Shown: in pieces, positions 1 through 12,042 of the stretch
Layout: each line of letters starts with the position of its first letter
Position numbering within the stretch: position 1 is the stretch's first letter
From: Sphingobacterium athyrii
GTDB taxonomy: Bacteria > Bacteroidota > Bacteroidia > Sphingobacteriales > Sphingobacteriaceae
NCBI RefSeq assembly: GCF_003071065.1
Contig: NZ_QCXX01000011.1
Span: 62,001 to 126,000 of the forward strand
Length of the DNA stretch: 64,000 nt
Direction of reading: 5' to 3'
The notes under the pieces: model-generated
What the model saw: the letters and a program-made list of their open reading frames with translations, nothing else
Database searches by the model: none
What the model was told of the DNA's origin: nothing
Position numbers and translations under genes: made by a program

Positions 1-189
1 TATTTTCCCCTGATAAACTAGTGTATCAAATATACAAAAATTACGTCCAAACTGAAACGACGATTCTTAAAGAAAATACGTATCTTGGATTTCTTATGTG
101 ACATCTTTACAATCCAATGAAACTTTTTAAATCAATCAAAGTCTAAGGGATTTAATGAACTATTGAAGAACCAATAAAACATTTTTTTG

Positions 190-221
190 TTTGATTTAAG
201 CATAAGATACTTTTAATTTTG
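190..221 (+). promoter_or_regulatory. Bacteroidota-type promoter of the M61 peptidase gene
   Basis: TTTG at 190-193, a 20-base spacer and TAATTTTG at 214-221 match the Bacteroidota -33/-7 consensus (TTTG, TAnnTTTG). The start codon follows 24 bases after the -7 box. The rest of 1-189 is AT-rich and shows no supported gene. Confidence 0.75.
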
Positions 222-245
222 TAGCGCATACTAAAATCATCTTTC

Positions 246-1991
246 ATGGATAGTGACCATTTAAATATACCCATAATAAACTTTGAGGTATCTTTTCCAG
301 AAGTACAGGCTCATTACATTAACGTAAAAATGAGCATAAAAAAACTCAATCAGCCTTATGTTGATCTCAAAATGCCAGTTTGGTCGCCAGGCTCCTATTT
401 AATTCGTGAATATGCAAAAAATGTAGAGCGGTTTAAACCTGTTGATACCGACGGAAATCCCATTCCTTTCCGCAAAATTTCAAAAAATACCTGGCGTGTT
501 ACAACAGATGCACTGGATCAGCTGGATATCAGCTATGCCGTATATGGCTTTGAAGTTTCTGTCCGCACGAACTTTTTCGACAGCGACCACGCATTTATAG
601 TTCCAACAGCCACATTTCTACATATTGACGGTTATATCAACATTCCTTCGCGAATTGTTATCGTGCCAAAAGAGACTTGGAAAAATATTTCAACCGGACT
701 GGAACGCCTGACTCAACATACTTTTCATGCACCTAATTTTGATGTTTTATATGATAGTCCGATTGAAGTAGGAAATCAGGATATCTGGAAGTTTCAGGCT
801 GCGGGAGTAGAACATGAGTGTGCCATGGTCGGCGGTGGATCCTATGATAAAGAACGCCTTACAAAAGACATTACACGTATTGTGGAAGAAGAAACCCGTA
901 TCTGGGGATCAAATCCCAATAAACGTTACGTCATCATCACACACAATTATCAGTCCGGTGGCGGAGGACTTGAACACCTCAACTCCACGGTATTGGGTGC
1001 TTCGAGAAATGCCTATCGAAATGAAAATAGTTACAAAACATACCTGAGCCTCGTTGCCCATGAATATTTTCATTTATGGAATGTAAAGCGACTTCGCCCT
1101 AAAGCACTAGGACCTTTTGACTATGATGGAGAGAACTATACCACGGGCTTGTGGATCATGGAAGGCTTCACCTCATATTACGACAATTTAATCATTAAAC
1201 GCTGTGGATTCTATGATGAAAAGGAATACCTGACATTATTGGCAAATGACTTCAATATTGTCCTGAACCGTCCGGGGCATGAAATACAATCTGCTGCTGC
1301 CTCGAGCTTTGACACCTGGATCAAATATTATAGGCCGGATGAAAATGCGATCAATTCGTCCATCTCCTATTATAATAAAGGAGCAATGCTTACCGCATTA
1401 CTGGACATCAAAGTCATCGCAGCCACAGATGGAAAAATAAAATTGGATGATATCATCCGGGCGGCTTACGAAGAGTTTTTCTTAAACCTCGACCGTGGAT
1501 TCGAAGAAAATGAATTCCAGAGCCTTGCGGAACGTATTGCGGGCACTTCACTGGATGACATATTCCAGGCAGCCCACCAGGACGGTGAACTCGATTACAA
1601 TGCTTATTTCAATTTGGTGGGTTATGAAATTGTAGACAGCAACAAAGATAAGGAGACCTTAACATTGGGCATCACGACCAACAAAATAGATGGATTGATC
1701 AGCATCGCGACCGTTGAAAAAGGAACTGGCGCCTATGATGCAGGATTGAGTGTAAAAGATGAATTGATTGCAATAAATAATGTCAGATTAGATGTAAAAG
1801 ACAAGGAGATCGATTTCATTACACAGCATGCTGCTGACGGCGACCTATTGAATTTCCTTATTGCAAGAGATGGGATCGTGCGGGAAATACCGGTCCAAAT
1901 CAGAAAGAACAACAAGAAAATCTATGAGATCCGCCAGCTAAAAGAACAGACATTCTTACAGGAGCTACTGGGAAAAATCTGGATGGCCTGA
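246..1991 (+). CDS. M61 family metallopeptidase with PDZ domain
   Basis: 581-aa zinc peptidase of the M61 (glycyl aminopeptidase-like) family. The zinc site is visible as HEYFH at residues 272-276, followed by the family sequence WNVKRLRP, with the likely third ligand Glu306 in IMEGFTSYY. A PDZ-like domain occupies about residues 470-560. The N-terminal beta domain (about 1-180) is typical of the family. I see no signal peptide, so a cytoplasmic location is inferred. The ATG at 246 has a well-placed promoter. The gene stands alone and is convergent with the next gene through a shared palindromic terminator. The substrate cannot be told from sequence. Confidence 0.9.
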   Translation: MDSDHLNIPIINFEVSFPEVQAHYINVKMSIKKLNQPYVDLKMPVWSPGSYLIREYAKNVERFKPVDTDGNPIPFRKISKNTWRVTTDALDQLDISYAVYGFEVSVRTNFFDSDHAFIVPTATFLHIDGYINIPSRIVIVPKETWKNISTGLERLTQHTFHAPNFDVLYDSPIEVGNQDIWKFQAAGVEHECAMVGGGSYDKERLTKDITRIVEEETRIWGSNPNKRYVIITHNYQSGGGGLEHLNSTVLGASRNAYRNENSYKTYLSLVAHEYFHLWNVKRLRPKALGPFDYDGENYTTGLWIMEGFTSYYDNLIIKRCGFYDEKEYLTLLANDFNIVLNRPGHEIQSAAASSFDTWIKYYRPDENAINSSISYYNKGAMLTALLDIKVIAATDGKIKLDDIIRAAYEEFFLNLDRGFEENEFQSLAERIAGTSLDDIFQAAHQDGELDYNAYFNLVGYEIVDSNKDKETLTLGITTNKIDGLISIATVEKGTGAYDAGLSVKDELIAINNVRLDVKDKEIDFITQHAADGDLLNFLIARDGIVREIPVQIRKNNKKIYEIRQLKEQTFLQELLGKIWMA

Positions 1992-2045
1992 CCTGAATAT
2001 TCCGGAGACAATTACATCGTGACGCTTTAGCCACCGGCAATCTTT

Positions 2046-2085
2046 AAACAGCCCCGGCAAAAATATATTTTTGCCGGGGCTGTTT
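2046..2085. terminator. Bidirectional terminator, perfect 20-bp arms
   Basis: A perfect 40-bp palindrome with a GCCCCGGC core and A/T-rich flanks lies between the convergent M61 gene and the beta-barrel gene. It has T-runs on both strands and can serve both transcripts. Confidence 0.9.
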
Positions 2086-2087
2086 AT

Positions 2088-2588
2088 TTAGAACTTATAT
2101 CTTACCGAGAATCCGATAGGATCAAATATCTTGAGACTGGATTCATTCAGAAAATCAAAATAAGGTTTTACATCCAATGAAATCTGAAAGGGAGCCTGAG
2201 GGATATTATATTCAATCCCCACAATACCGTCTATACTTAAATTAAGATGGGAGTCAAACGAATGGCGCTGCCCCTCTATAATTTTATCCTTTTCTTTGTA
2301 AGAACCGATACTTCCACCAAAGCCATAGTACCAATTTAGACCAGCTGTCAAAGGTTTGTAAATCTCGTATAATCCAACGACACGAAATCGTCGATAATCG
2401 GAATTGCTCTGAATACTCATAATACCTTCCAAAGCGTGATTCGAATTAAGCGTATGACGGTAAGTAATTCCTTGAGCAGAACCAAATCGCCCTCCAATAG
2501 CGCCTCTATTATCCAACTGAGCTACAGCTTTATTGGACAATGCACCAAACATCAGCATTCCACCGACAGCCAAAAATATTTTTCTCAT
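2088..2588 (-). CDS. Outer-membrane beta-barrel protein, small
   Basis: About 166 aa when started at the ATG at 2588, which begins a clear signal peptide (MRKIFLAVGGMLMFGALSNKAVAQ). The in-frame extension to 2636 would put 16 residues before it and is unlikely. The mature part alternates aromatic and polar residues and ends in RYKF, a terminal aromatic typical of barrels inserted by the BAM complex. It likely belongs to the broad OMP_b-brl/PorT-like group of Bacteroidota. Its function is unknown, and no other gene shares its transcript. Confidence 0.75.
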   Translation of the reverse strand: MRKIFLAVGGMLMFGALSNKAVAQLDNRGAIGGRFGSAQGITYRHTLNSNHALEGIMSIQSNSDYRRFRVVGLYEIYKPLTAGLNWYYGFGGSIGSYKEKDKIIEGQRHSFDSHLNLSIDGIVGIEYNIPQAPFQISLDVKPYFDFLNESSLKIFDPIGFSVRYKF

Positions 2589-2756
2589 AAAAATTGAACG
2601 CGTTATATGCTTCTTTATATATTCCAAAAGTAACAATTACAGCTATAACGACACAATGTTTAATTTGTTATGACATTAATCCAATATCAACAACTTTATT
2701 TCTGATATTTTTTTTATATTTAAGTCAGTAGTGGTAACCAAATAAACTGAAGTGAT

Positions 2757-4523
2757 ATGGGCAGAATTTTTGACTTTATAACCTTATATAAAGAAAAATA
2801 CGCAAAGGACATTATGGTGGCAGGACGAGATGCCAGTGGCAGCTGGAAAACGTATTCTACCAAAGAATATACAGCAGCAATCGACACCTTGAGTAGGGCA
2901 CTCCTAAAGTTGGACCTGAAGAAGGGGGATCGTGTGGGAATAATGTCCGGAAATAGGCCTGAATGGAATTTGGTTGATTTTGCCTGCAATCAAATAGGAC
3001 TTGCAACAGTACCCCTCTATCCTACTTTGTCGGCACAGGATCTGTCATTCATCGTCAACGATTCGGATGTCAAAGTACTATTTGTAAGCAATAAAGAATT
3101 GACTGCGCGTATTGGGCAAGCAATCAAAGAACATGGTATACAGCCACGGGTGTATACGTTTGACCAGATTGAAAATCATACCCCTTTAAACGAATTAATA
3201 GCCAGTGCAGTAGATGAAACCACCGATCTATCCGCCCATCGCGATAGCGTCACGGAGGATGACCTGTTGACCTTAATTTATACCTCAGGAACTACTGGAC
3301 GTCCCAAGGGGGTGTACCTCTCGCATAAAAATGTCTATAGCAATGTCACCGCCTGTAATTATTTGATACGGGAAGATTTCAAAACGGCACTCAGCTTTCT
3401 TCCCTTATGTCATATTTTTGAACGTATGGTGGTATATATGTACTATTCAAAGGGGATTCAAATTTACTTCTCAGAAACCCTGGATAATGTCGTTGCCGAT
3501 ATCAATGATGTCAAACCAGATGTCTTTACCACAGTACCGCGTGTACTGGAAAAAGTCTATGACAAGATTATTGAAAAAGGGAAGGCGCTCACCGGAATTA
3601 AAAAGAATTTGTTCTTTTGGGCCGTGGACTTAGGGCTAAAATTTCAGGAGCCGGGCAAAAATGGATTATTTTACAGTTTGAAACTGCGTATTGCCCGCAA
3701 ACTCATTTTTTCGAAATGGCAGGAAGCATTAGGAGGGAATATTAAGATTATCGTATCTGGTGGAGCAGCGCTTCAAGAGCGTTTAGCACGCATATTTTGG
3801 GCAGCCGACCTGAAAGTACTTGAAGGCTACGGTTTAACCGAAACCTCGCCAGTTATCGCCGTAAACTCCTATCTACCCAATGGGTTAAAATTTGGAACAG
3901 TCGGAAAGCCGCTTAAGAACCTTGAGGTAAAAATCGCTTCAGATGGTGAGATTCTTGTGAAAGGCCCCAGTATTACTACCGGATATTATCAAAATGAGGA
4001 GGCCACGAAAGAAGCTTTCGATGAAAATGGGTTCTTCAAAACCGGAGATATCGGTGAAATTACTCCGGATGGTTTTCTAAAAATCACCGACCGGAAGAAA
4101 GAGATGTTTAAAACTGCTGGCGGAAAATACATTGCCCCCCAGTCTATCGAAAATAAATTAATGGAATCCACCATGATCGGACAGGTCATGGTGATCGGTG
4201 AAAACAAAAAATTTCCAAGCGCACTGATCGTTCCCGCCTTTGATGTCCTTTCAAAATGGGCTGCTCAAAAAGGGATAACCAGTAATTCCAATGAAGAAAT
4301 CATCAAAAATCCAGAAGTTATTCAAAAATATCAAGATGAAATAAACCGATTATCAAGTAACTTTGGCCATTGGGAGATTGTCAAGAAATTCATCCTTCTA
4401 CCAAAAGAATGGACAATAAATGAGGGGCAGTTGACCCCAAAATTGAGTTTGAAACGAAAAGTTATTTTAAAAGAGAATGAAGCTGCGATCGACAAATTGT
4501 ATGTAGAGCAGAATCAAGAATAA
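2757..4523 (+). CDS. Long-chain acyl-CoA synthetase (AMP-forming)
   Basis: 588-aa adenylate-forming enzyme that activates fatty acids to acyl-CoA via an acyl-AMP. The P-loop-like motif YTSGTTGRPKG lies near residue 175. The adenylate-binding sequence GYGLTETSP and the C-terminal hinge TGDIGEITPDGFLKITDRKKE are present, and the swinging-domain lysine region is intact. Length and order fit the FadD15/long-chain group common in Bacteroidota rather than acetyl-CoA synthetase. It is followed after 35 bp by the BrkB-type gene and may be cotranscribed with it. Chain-length preference is not readable from the sequence. Confidence 0.9.
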   Translation: MGRIFDFITLYKEKYAKDIMVAGRDASGSWKTYSTKEYTAAIDTLSRALLKLDLKKGDRVGIMSGNRPEWNLVDFACNQIGLATVPLYPTLSAQDLSFIVNDSDVKVLFVSNKELTARIGQAIKEHGIQPRVYTFDQIENHTPLNELIASAVDETTDLSAHRDSVTEDDLLTLIYTSGTTGRPKGVYLSHKNVYSNVTACNYLIREDFKTALSFLPLCHIFERMVVYMYYSKGIQIYFSETLDNVVADINDVKPDVFTTVPRVLEKVYDKIIEKGKALTGIKKNLFFWAVDLGLKFQEPGKNGLFYSLKLRIARKLIFSKWQEALGGNIKIIVSGGAALQERLARIFWAADLKVLEGYGLTETSPVIAVNSYLPNGLKFGTVGKPLKNLEVKIASDGEILVKGPSITTGYYQNEEATKEAFDENGFFKTGDIGEITPDGFLKITDRKKEMFKTAGGKYIAPQSIENKLMESTMIGQVMVIGENKKFPSALIVPAFDVLSKWAAQKGITSNSNEEIIKNPEVIQKYQDEINRLSSNFGHWEIVKKFILLPKEWTINEGQLTPKLSLKRKVILKENEAAIDKLYVEQNQE

Positions 4524-4558
4524 CAATTTGCACGATTATTGGAGCGGATAATCTTATT

Positions 4559-5560
4559 ATGAAGCAGGTTACACTAAAAGATCTATTTACATTCGGATAC
4601 TGGAAAAATATTTGGCAAGTCATGATTGACGCCTTCAATGGATTCAATGATGACAAATGCATGAAGAAAAGTGCATCACTGGCTTATTATACAATCTTTT
4701 CCATAGGTCCCTTGCTGATGATCGTCATTTGGTGTATCGGTTTCTTTTATGGAGAACATCTTGAAAGTGGTTCTTCCGCACAGGATCAGGTACTCGAAGA
4801 GGTCATGGTACTTTTTGGGCAAGATGTGACCACACAGATTCAGTCCTATCTTCAGAAAATTACTTTTGAAAATAAATCCAATATGGGGATCACAATCGGT
4901 ATTGTCACCCTGGTCATTTCCTCCACAACTTTGTTTGTAGATATCCAAGATTCAATAAACAACATCTGGAAAGTAAAGCCCAAACCCAAGAAAGGATGGT
5001 TAAAACTGATCATTAATAGACTTATTTCCTTTTCCATCGTGATCGCTTTAGGCTTTTTGTTAATTGCTTCCCTGATGATAAATGGGGTTATCGTTGCGGT
5101 GACCAATTTGGTCATGACTTATTTTCCCATCATCCCGATTGCCCTGATATCTTGGGTCAATACCGGCATCACATTTTCTGTTATTGTTATACTTTTTGGA
5201 TTTATCTTTTCGTTTCTGCCCGATGCTAAGGTCAAATTCCGTGATATGCTCGGCGGGGCGATTTTCACCGGGCTTCTTTTTATGTTGGGCCGTTACGGTA
5301 TCTCGCTTTATCTCAACCTTTCTTCCACGGCAAGTTTTTATGGTGCAGCTGGTTCGATCATCATCATGTTATTGTGGATCTATTATTCAGCCGCGATACT
5401 TTACTTTGGAGCAGAATTTACCAAATTTTATGCGATCAAATTTGGTGCAGGTATTGTCCCCTCGGCATTTGCCGTTGCCATTGAACAAACAGAAAAAGTA
5501 AAGAAAATGGGCACCGATGCCGAGGCCCATATCGGCGATACGATTCAGGTATTAAAGTAA
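4559..5560 (+). CDS. YihY/BrkB family inner-membrane protein
   Basis: 333 aa with about six hydrophobic segments. It carries the family sequence KKSASLAYYTIFSIGPLLMI near residue 37 and, near the C-terminal end of the membrane domain, LLWIYYSAAILYFGAEFTK. Both are hallmarks of the YihY/BrkB (formerly 'ribonuclease BN') family. The true role of the family is unsettled. The gene follows the acyl-CoA synthetase closely. It ends only 5 bp from the convergent gene at 5566, and I see no terminator hairpin between them. Confidence 0.88.
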   Translation: MKQVTLKDLFTFGYWKNIWQVMIDAFNGFNDDKCMKKSASLAYYTIFSIGPLLMIVIWCIGFFYGEHLESGSSAQDQVLEEVMVLFGQDVTTQIQSYLQKITFENKSNMGITIGIVTLVISSTTLFVDIQDSINNIWKVKPKPKKGWLKLIINRLISFSIVIALGFLLIASLMINGVIVAVTNLVMTYFPIIPIALISWVNTGITFSVIVILFGFIFSFLPDAKVKFRDMLGGAIFTGLLFMLGRYGISLYLNLSSTASFYGAAGSIIIMLLWIYYSAAILYFGAEFTKFYAIKFGAGIVPSAFAVAIEQTEKVKKMGTDAEAHIGDTIQVLK

Positions 5561-5565
5561 CCGCA

Positions 5566-6252
5566 CTATTTTTTCTCTTTTTTCCCACTAATGGAGCCAT
5601 CGATGCCAATCACGTCAATGACTCTGTCACCAATTTGTGTGATATCTGATTTCAGGCCAATCATTACGGTAAAAATATTGACGGGTGTATGCTGTATTTT
5701 TCTAAAATTATGCAGGTAACCCAATTCCAAGCCAAGAAAAAAGCCGTTAAATTTATAATCAGCTCCAGCACCTAATTTACTCGACAGATTAAAATGATTT
5801 TTATTTTCCATCTTAACGAGTTTCTCATCGATCAGCACATTCGCACGGGGCTCACTGGTCAATCCAACCCCCGGTCCCAGGAAGCCGTAAACATTCAGCC
5901 TGCGCATCTGTTTGCGCACGCCACCTGAAAAAGCAAAGGTATAAAAATTCGTATTTGCATCTTCGATACGATAGGCAAAATCGGGATCAGGCAGACGTTG
6001 CTTGTATTTGAATGACAAAGTATACAATGTCGGGGAGACAAAAAACATCGAGTTTTTGAGGGAGATATCCAAACCAATGCTACCTGAAAATTTAGGGGAA
6101 AGTATATCTTTGGTCTTGCCAATGGGGAAACCCATTCCAGTTGTTCCCCAATAATAAACTTTTCGGTAATGAATCGTGTCAACACCGCCCTGAGCATAGG
6201 TATCCATGCTCAGCAACAAAAGAAGAATGAAAGCAAGAAGAAATCTTTTCAT
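5566..6252 (-). CDS. Outer-membrane beta-barrel protein, unknown role
   Basis: 228 aa with a strong signal peptide (MKRFLLAFILLLLLSMDTYAQ). The mature part resembles a PorT/OMP_b-brl barrel: alternating strands such as FYTFAFSGGVRKQM and KFNGFFLGLELGYLHNF. The C-terminus carries a charged tail (SGKKEKK) rather than a terminal aromatic residue, which is slightly odd for a barrel. There is no operon partner, and the function is unknown. Confidence 0.7.
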   Translation of the reverse strand: MKRFLLAFILLLLLSMDTYAQGGVDTIHYRKVYYWGTTGMGFPIGKTKDILSPKFSGSIGLDISLKNSMFFVSPTLYTLSFKYKQRLPDPDFAYRIEDANTNFYTFAFSGGVRKQMRRLNVYGFLGPGVGLTSEPRANVLIDEKLVKMENKNHFNLSSKLGAGADYKFNGFFLGLELGYLHNFRKIQHTPVNIFTVMIGLKSDITQIGDRVIDVIGIDGSISGKKEKK

Positions 6253-6318
6253 TTAAAAGCGTTTAATACTGAATAAGAACAATATTAAACGCATAATGTT
6301 CAAGCTCTAAAAAATATT

Positions 6319-6930
6319 TTAAAGATAACTTTTGGATTGAGGCCCCTGGTTAAACAAAAGATCAATAATACTCAAATCCGGATAAAAACCGTTCTTGTCC
6401 AGGAAAACCTGATAATATTCTTTGGGAGCGACCAAAATGCTTTCCTTTTTTGGATGTATCACTTCGCGATAGTCAACTATTGCCGAATCATTTATGCGAT
6501 ATTCCTCTGTAAAGGAAAGTGTTCTTCGTAGTTTAATTGACTTGAGTATAAGTTCCAGTTGCGCCACATTAAAGTCCAACAGATAATCAAATTTTTCGTG
6601 ATAAAAGCGACTAAAATCATCTTCATAATATTCAAAATACGCAGAGCTTCTGTAAGCTGTCTGAATACTCAACCAATGTAAACGTTGCCAGTCAAATTCA
6701 TAACTGATCCGGATATCTTTCATCGGAACCCGATCTTTGTTGCCATGTTGGATCGGAACTATTAGATCCTGCACCCCATTGGCAGAAGCAATACGGGCCC
6801 TTGTGCGATAGCTTTGTTTTTGAAAATGTTCGTATTTTTCGATGACAAGCGGAAGATTATGCTCCTGTATGGTATGAAAATAAGATATCGGCGGAAGATA
6901 ACATGCTGGAAGTAATAACTGCGATTCCAT
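6319..6930 (-). CDS. WbqC family protein
   Basis: 203 aa. The sequence LLPACYLPPISYF at the N-terminus and the run QSYRTRARIASANG followed by LIVPIQHGNK are typical of the WbqC-like family, which is often found in surface-polysaccharide loci. A later stretch (QRLHWLSIQTAYRSSAYFEYY) is also characteristic. The biochemical role of the family is not firmly established. Here the gene is alone and divergent from the acyltransferase/glycosyltransferase pair at 7019-8913, which fits an envelope-related role. Confidence 0.85.
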   Translation of the reverse strand: MESQLLLPACYLPPISYFHTIQEHNLPLVIEKYEHFQKQSYRTRARIASANGVQDLIVPIQHGNKDRVPMKDIRISYEFDWQRLHWLSIQTAYRSSAYFEYYEDDFSRFYHEKFDYLLDFNVAQLELILKSIKLRRTLSFTEEYRINDSAIVDYREVIHPKKESILVAPKEYYQVFLDKNGFYPDLSIIDLLFNQGPQSKSYL

Positions 6931-7018
6931 AAAAACTGATGATTTTTGTTATAAGTGACGCAAAAATAACTTAAATTAAGGATATTTGTAAAATACTACT
7001 GGGAATTTTAGCTATAGC

Positions 7019-7885
7019 ATGAAACAAAAAGCGTTAAGCGCATTAATCTATATCATCTCTCTTCTCCCCTATTGGTTTCTATATTTGATTTCCGATGGGC
7101 TATATTATATTCTTTATTACATTATCGGATATAGAAAGACTATTGTATTTCAAAATTTAGAAAATGCTTTTCCTGAAAAGAGCGATGCCGAACGACTAGC
7201 AATCGCAAAAAAATTCTATCGCTTTTTTCCGGACTTACTTGTAGAATCCATCAAATTAAAAACAATTACCGCTGCTGAGGTCAGAAAAAAAATGACTTTG
7301 GATAATGAGGAAGAATTAGTCCGTCATCTCGCTTCCGGAAAAAATGTAATTGGAGTCACCTCACATTATGCCAATTGGGAACTTGGAATTCATCGCTTGA
7401 GTCTGATTACTGATTTCCCAACCCTGATAGTTTATAAACCACTAAATAACAAAGATATCGATACGGTATATAATACCATGCGGGGTCGCTTTGGCGCGGA
7501 AATGGTTCCAATGAAACAGATTCTTAGACATATCGTCAAATTAAAAGGGCAGCCCAATGTTAGTATGCTGGTCGCTGATCAGACCCCATTATATTCAGAC
7601 TCTGATTATTTTATCAATTGGCTGAACCAGGAAACATTGGTCTATACGGGAGCTGAGCGGCTATCAAGAATAAGCAAAGCCCCTGTTGTATTTTGTTATA
7701 TTGGCCGAAAGGCAAAAAGAGGACAATATTTCTGTAAGTTTGTGACTTTGGTGGAAGACCCTTCTGAATTTGCCGAACATGAAATAACCGATTTACACAA
7801 TCGCTTTGCCGAGCAAATGATTCGTGAAAATCCCGAATATTGGCTTTGGTCGCATAATCGCTGGAAAAGGAAACGTAGAAAATGA
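7019..7885 (+). CDS. Lipid A biosynthesis-type lysophospholipid acyltransferase
   Basis: 288 aa of the LpxL/HtrB acyltransferase superfamily. There is an N-terminal membrane anchor (LLPYWFLYLISDGLYYILYYI). The catalytic H-x4-E motif is seen as HYANWE (His116, Glu121). The C-terminus PEYWLWSHNRWKRKRR is diagnostic of the family. It likely adds a secondary acyl chain to lipid A or an aminolipid at the cytoplasmic membrane face. Its stop overlaps the next start by four bases, so translation of the glycosyltransferase is probably coupled. Confidence 0.9.
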   Translation: MKQKALSALIYIISLLPYWFLYLISDGLYYILYYIIGYRKTIVFQNLENAFPEKSDAERLAIAKKFYRFFPDLLVESIKLKTITAAEVRKKMTLDNEEELVRHLASGKNVIGVTSHYANWELGIHRLSLITDFPTLIVYKPLNNKDIDTVYNTMRGRFGAEMVPMKQILRHIVKLKGQPNVSMLVADQTPLYSDSDYFINWLNQETLVYTGAERLSRISKAPVVFCYIGRKAKRGQYFCKFVTLVEDPSEFAEHEITDLHNRFAEQMIRENPEYWLWSHNRWKRKRRK

Positions 7886-8913
7886 GTAAATTACCAAAAG
7901 TAGCTGTTGTCATACTGAACTGGAATGGTCGTTTCTTCCTGGAGAAATTCTTACCTTCTGTCTACAACAGTTCTTATCCAAATATTGAGTTCGTCATTGG
8001 AGACAATGCATCGGATGATGACTCTATTTTATTCGTCAAGCAGTACTATCCCACCATTACCATTCTTGAAAACGACAAGAATTATGGTTTTGCCGGAGGT
8101 TATAACAAGGTCCTGGAACGTGTAGATGCAGATTATTATATCTTGCTGAATTCGGATGTGGAAGTATCTCAAAACTGGATAGAACCGGTTGTTGCTTATA
8201 TGGAAAGCAACCCGAATATTGCGGCCGCACAGCCCAAGATCCTTTCCTTCCATAGTAAAGAGAAATTTGAGCATGCCGGTGCCGCCGGAGGTTATATGGA
8301 CTACTTTGGCTTTCCATTCTGTAGAGGAAGAATTTTGCATGAAGTCGAGGAAGATCATGGTCAATATGATCAGGAATCTGAAATTTTCTGGGCATCGGGC
8401 GCTGCACTTTTTATTCGGGAAAAAGCCTGGAAAGAAGCAAATGGTTTAGATGAGGATTTTTTTGCCCATATGGAGGAAATTGATCTATGCTGGCGGTTAA
8501 AAAAAATGGGCTATGCTATTGGCTACTGCCCGACATCTGTCGTTTACCATGTCGGTGGTGGCACATTAAATGCGAGCAACCCCAAGAAGACCTATTTGAA
8601 TTTTAGGAATAATCTGGTTATGTTGCAAAAGAATCTACCTTTGGGTAAGGCAATTTGGATAATTTTCCTGCGCCTCTGGTTTGATTTTGCCGCATTGATG
8701 AAATTTCTCATTGACCGAAAGCCGAAAGATGCCTGGGCGATCAGCCGTGCCCATCAGTATTTCTTCCTGAATATTTTCAAAAATGCTAGAAAACGAAAGA
8801 AATATCAGGCGACAGAAAATCAGAAAGGGCTGTATAATAATTCTGTCATTATTGATTTTTACGCGAATAATAAACATAAATTTTCGCAATTAAATCCGAA
8901 AGATTTTAAATAG
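7882..8913 (+). CDS. Family 2 glycosyltransferase
   Basis: 343 aa with a GT-A fold. The N-terminus VAVVILNWNGRFFLEKFLPS, the nucleotide-binding GDNASDDDS, the metal-binding NSDVEV and the acceptor-side motif HMEEIDLCWRLKKMGY are all visible. It resembles dTDP-rhamnosyltransferase-like GT2 enzymes (WcaA/RfbN-like), but the sugar is not predictable. It overlaps the upstream acyltransferase by 4 bp (ATGA), suggesting coupled roles in lipid or glycan assembly. A weak A/T-rich hairpin at 8935-8956 may end the transcript. Confidence 0.9.
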   Translation: MSKLPKVAVVILNWNGRFFLEKFLPSVYNSSYPNIEFVIGDNASDDDSILFVKQYYPTITILENDKNYGFAGGYNKVLERVDADYYILLNSDVEVSQNWIEPVVAYMESNPNIAAAQPKILSFHSKEKFEHAGAAGGYMDYFGFPFCRGRILHEVEEDHGQYDQESEIFWASGAALFIREKAWKEANGLDEDFFAHMEEIDLCWRLKKMGYAIGYCPTSVVYHVGGGTLNASNPKKTYLNFRNNLVMLQKNLPLGKAIWIIFLRLWFDFAALMKFLIDRKPKDAWAISRAHQYFFLNIFKNARKRKKYQATENQKGLYNNSVIIDFYANNKHKFSQLNPKDFK

Positions 8914-9020
8914 GGTACTGAGCCCTCTAAACATAAAATGCACAAAAACGCATTTTAAAAATAAGGCACTCTTATCAACAAGATTCTTTATTTATTTTAT
9001 TTAAACGTACTTTTTATTTG

Positions 9021-11057
<2,037 letters not shown>

Positions 11058-11094
11058 GATTTTTTAATTAAATTTATATAAATACAAAAACAAG

Positions 11095-11973
11095 ATGAAC
11101 GAGCTTCACGGCGCAGGAGTAGCATTGGTCACTCCTTTCAACTCAGATGAATCTGTTGATTTCGAGGCATTAGGTCAACTCATTGACTTGCAAATTAACG
11201 AGGGTATGGATTATTTGGTTTCTTTAGGTACAACTGGAGAAGTTGCCACATTGACTAAAGAAGAACGAAAGCGTATCTGGGATTTCACTGTCAAGCGCGT
11301 GAACGGTAGACTTCCTTTGGTGGCTGGTATAGGCGGCAACAATACGGCAGAGATTGTAGAACAGATCAAAGCGTTTGATCCGACCGGTTTCTGTGCTATT
11401 TTATCTGTATCTCCTTATTATAATAAACCAACACAGGAGGGAATTTACCAACATTATAAAGCTATCGCACAAGTTTCTCCACTGCCTGTTATATTATATA
11501 ATGTACCGGGCCGTACGGGCAGTAATATGACCGCACAAACAACATTGCGCCTGGCCAATGATTTTTCAAATATTGTTGCAATAAAAGAAGCTTCCGGCAA
11601 TTTTGCCCAATTCAGCGAGATCTTACGGGACAAACCGACAGATTTTCTATTGATCTCCGGCGACGATCCGGTCACTTTACCGATGATGGCACTCGGTGCG
11701 GCGGGTATTATTTCTGTTGTTGGAAATGCATTTCCAAAGCGTGTTGCTACACTGGCAAAGTTATGTGCAGAAGGCAATTATGCTAGCGCAAGAACAATAC
11801 ATAACGATTTACTGCAGATAACAGAACTTTGTTTTGTAGAAGGAAATCCTGCTGGTGTTAAATACATCCTCAAAAAATTGGGTATCGGTAACGATATTTT
11901 ACGCCTACCATTGGTAAGTGTCAGTGAAAAAACACAGGCCGCTATAAAAGAAGAAATGAGCAAATTAAACTAA
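11095..11973 (+). CDS. dapA: 4-hydroxy-tetrahydrodipicolinate synthase
   Basis: 292 aa. It condenses pyruvate with aspartate semialdehyde in lysine/meso-DAP synthesis, feeding peptidoglycan. The TIM barrel shows the GTTGE motif near residue 45, the catalytic Tyr region SPYYNKP and the Schiff-base lysine Lys164 in AIKEASGN. Length is standard. It lies 37 bp behind ligA and ends at a strong terminator. The mpl-type and MurF genes in this window use DAP-containing peptides, which fits. Confidence 0.97.
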   Translation: MNELHGAGVALVTPFNSDESVDFEALGQLIDLQINEGMDYLVSLGTTGEVATLTKEERKRIWDFTVKRVNGRLPLVAGIGGNNTAEIVEQIKAFDPTGFCAILSVSPYYNKPTQEGIYQHYKAIAQVSPLPVILYNVPGRTGSNMTAQTTLRLANDFSNIVAIKEASGNFAQFSEILRDKPTDFLLISGDDPVTLPMMALGAAGIISVVGNAFPKRVATLAKLCAEGNYASARTIHNDLLQITELCFVEGNPAGVKYILKKLGIGNDILRLPLVSVSEKTQAAIKEEMSKLN

Positions 11974-11994
11974 GCGGTTATTTTGTCGTCACAG

Positions 11995-12030
11995 AAAAAG
12001 TTTAGATCTCCCTGCAGATCTAAACTTTTT
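11995..12030 (+). terminator. Intrinsic terminator after dapA
   Basis: A perfect 15-bp stem (AAAAAGTTTAGATCT with its complement) has a CCCTGC loop and ends in a T-run. It lies 22 bp behind the dapA stop and directly ahead of the rpsF promoter. Confidence 0.93.
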
Positions 12031-12042
12031 TATTTTAAGGCG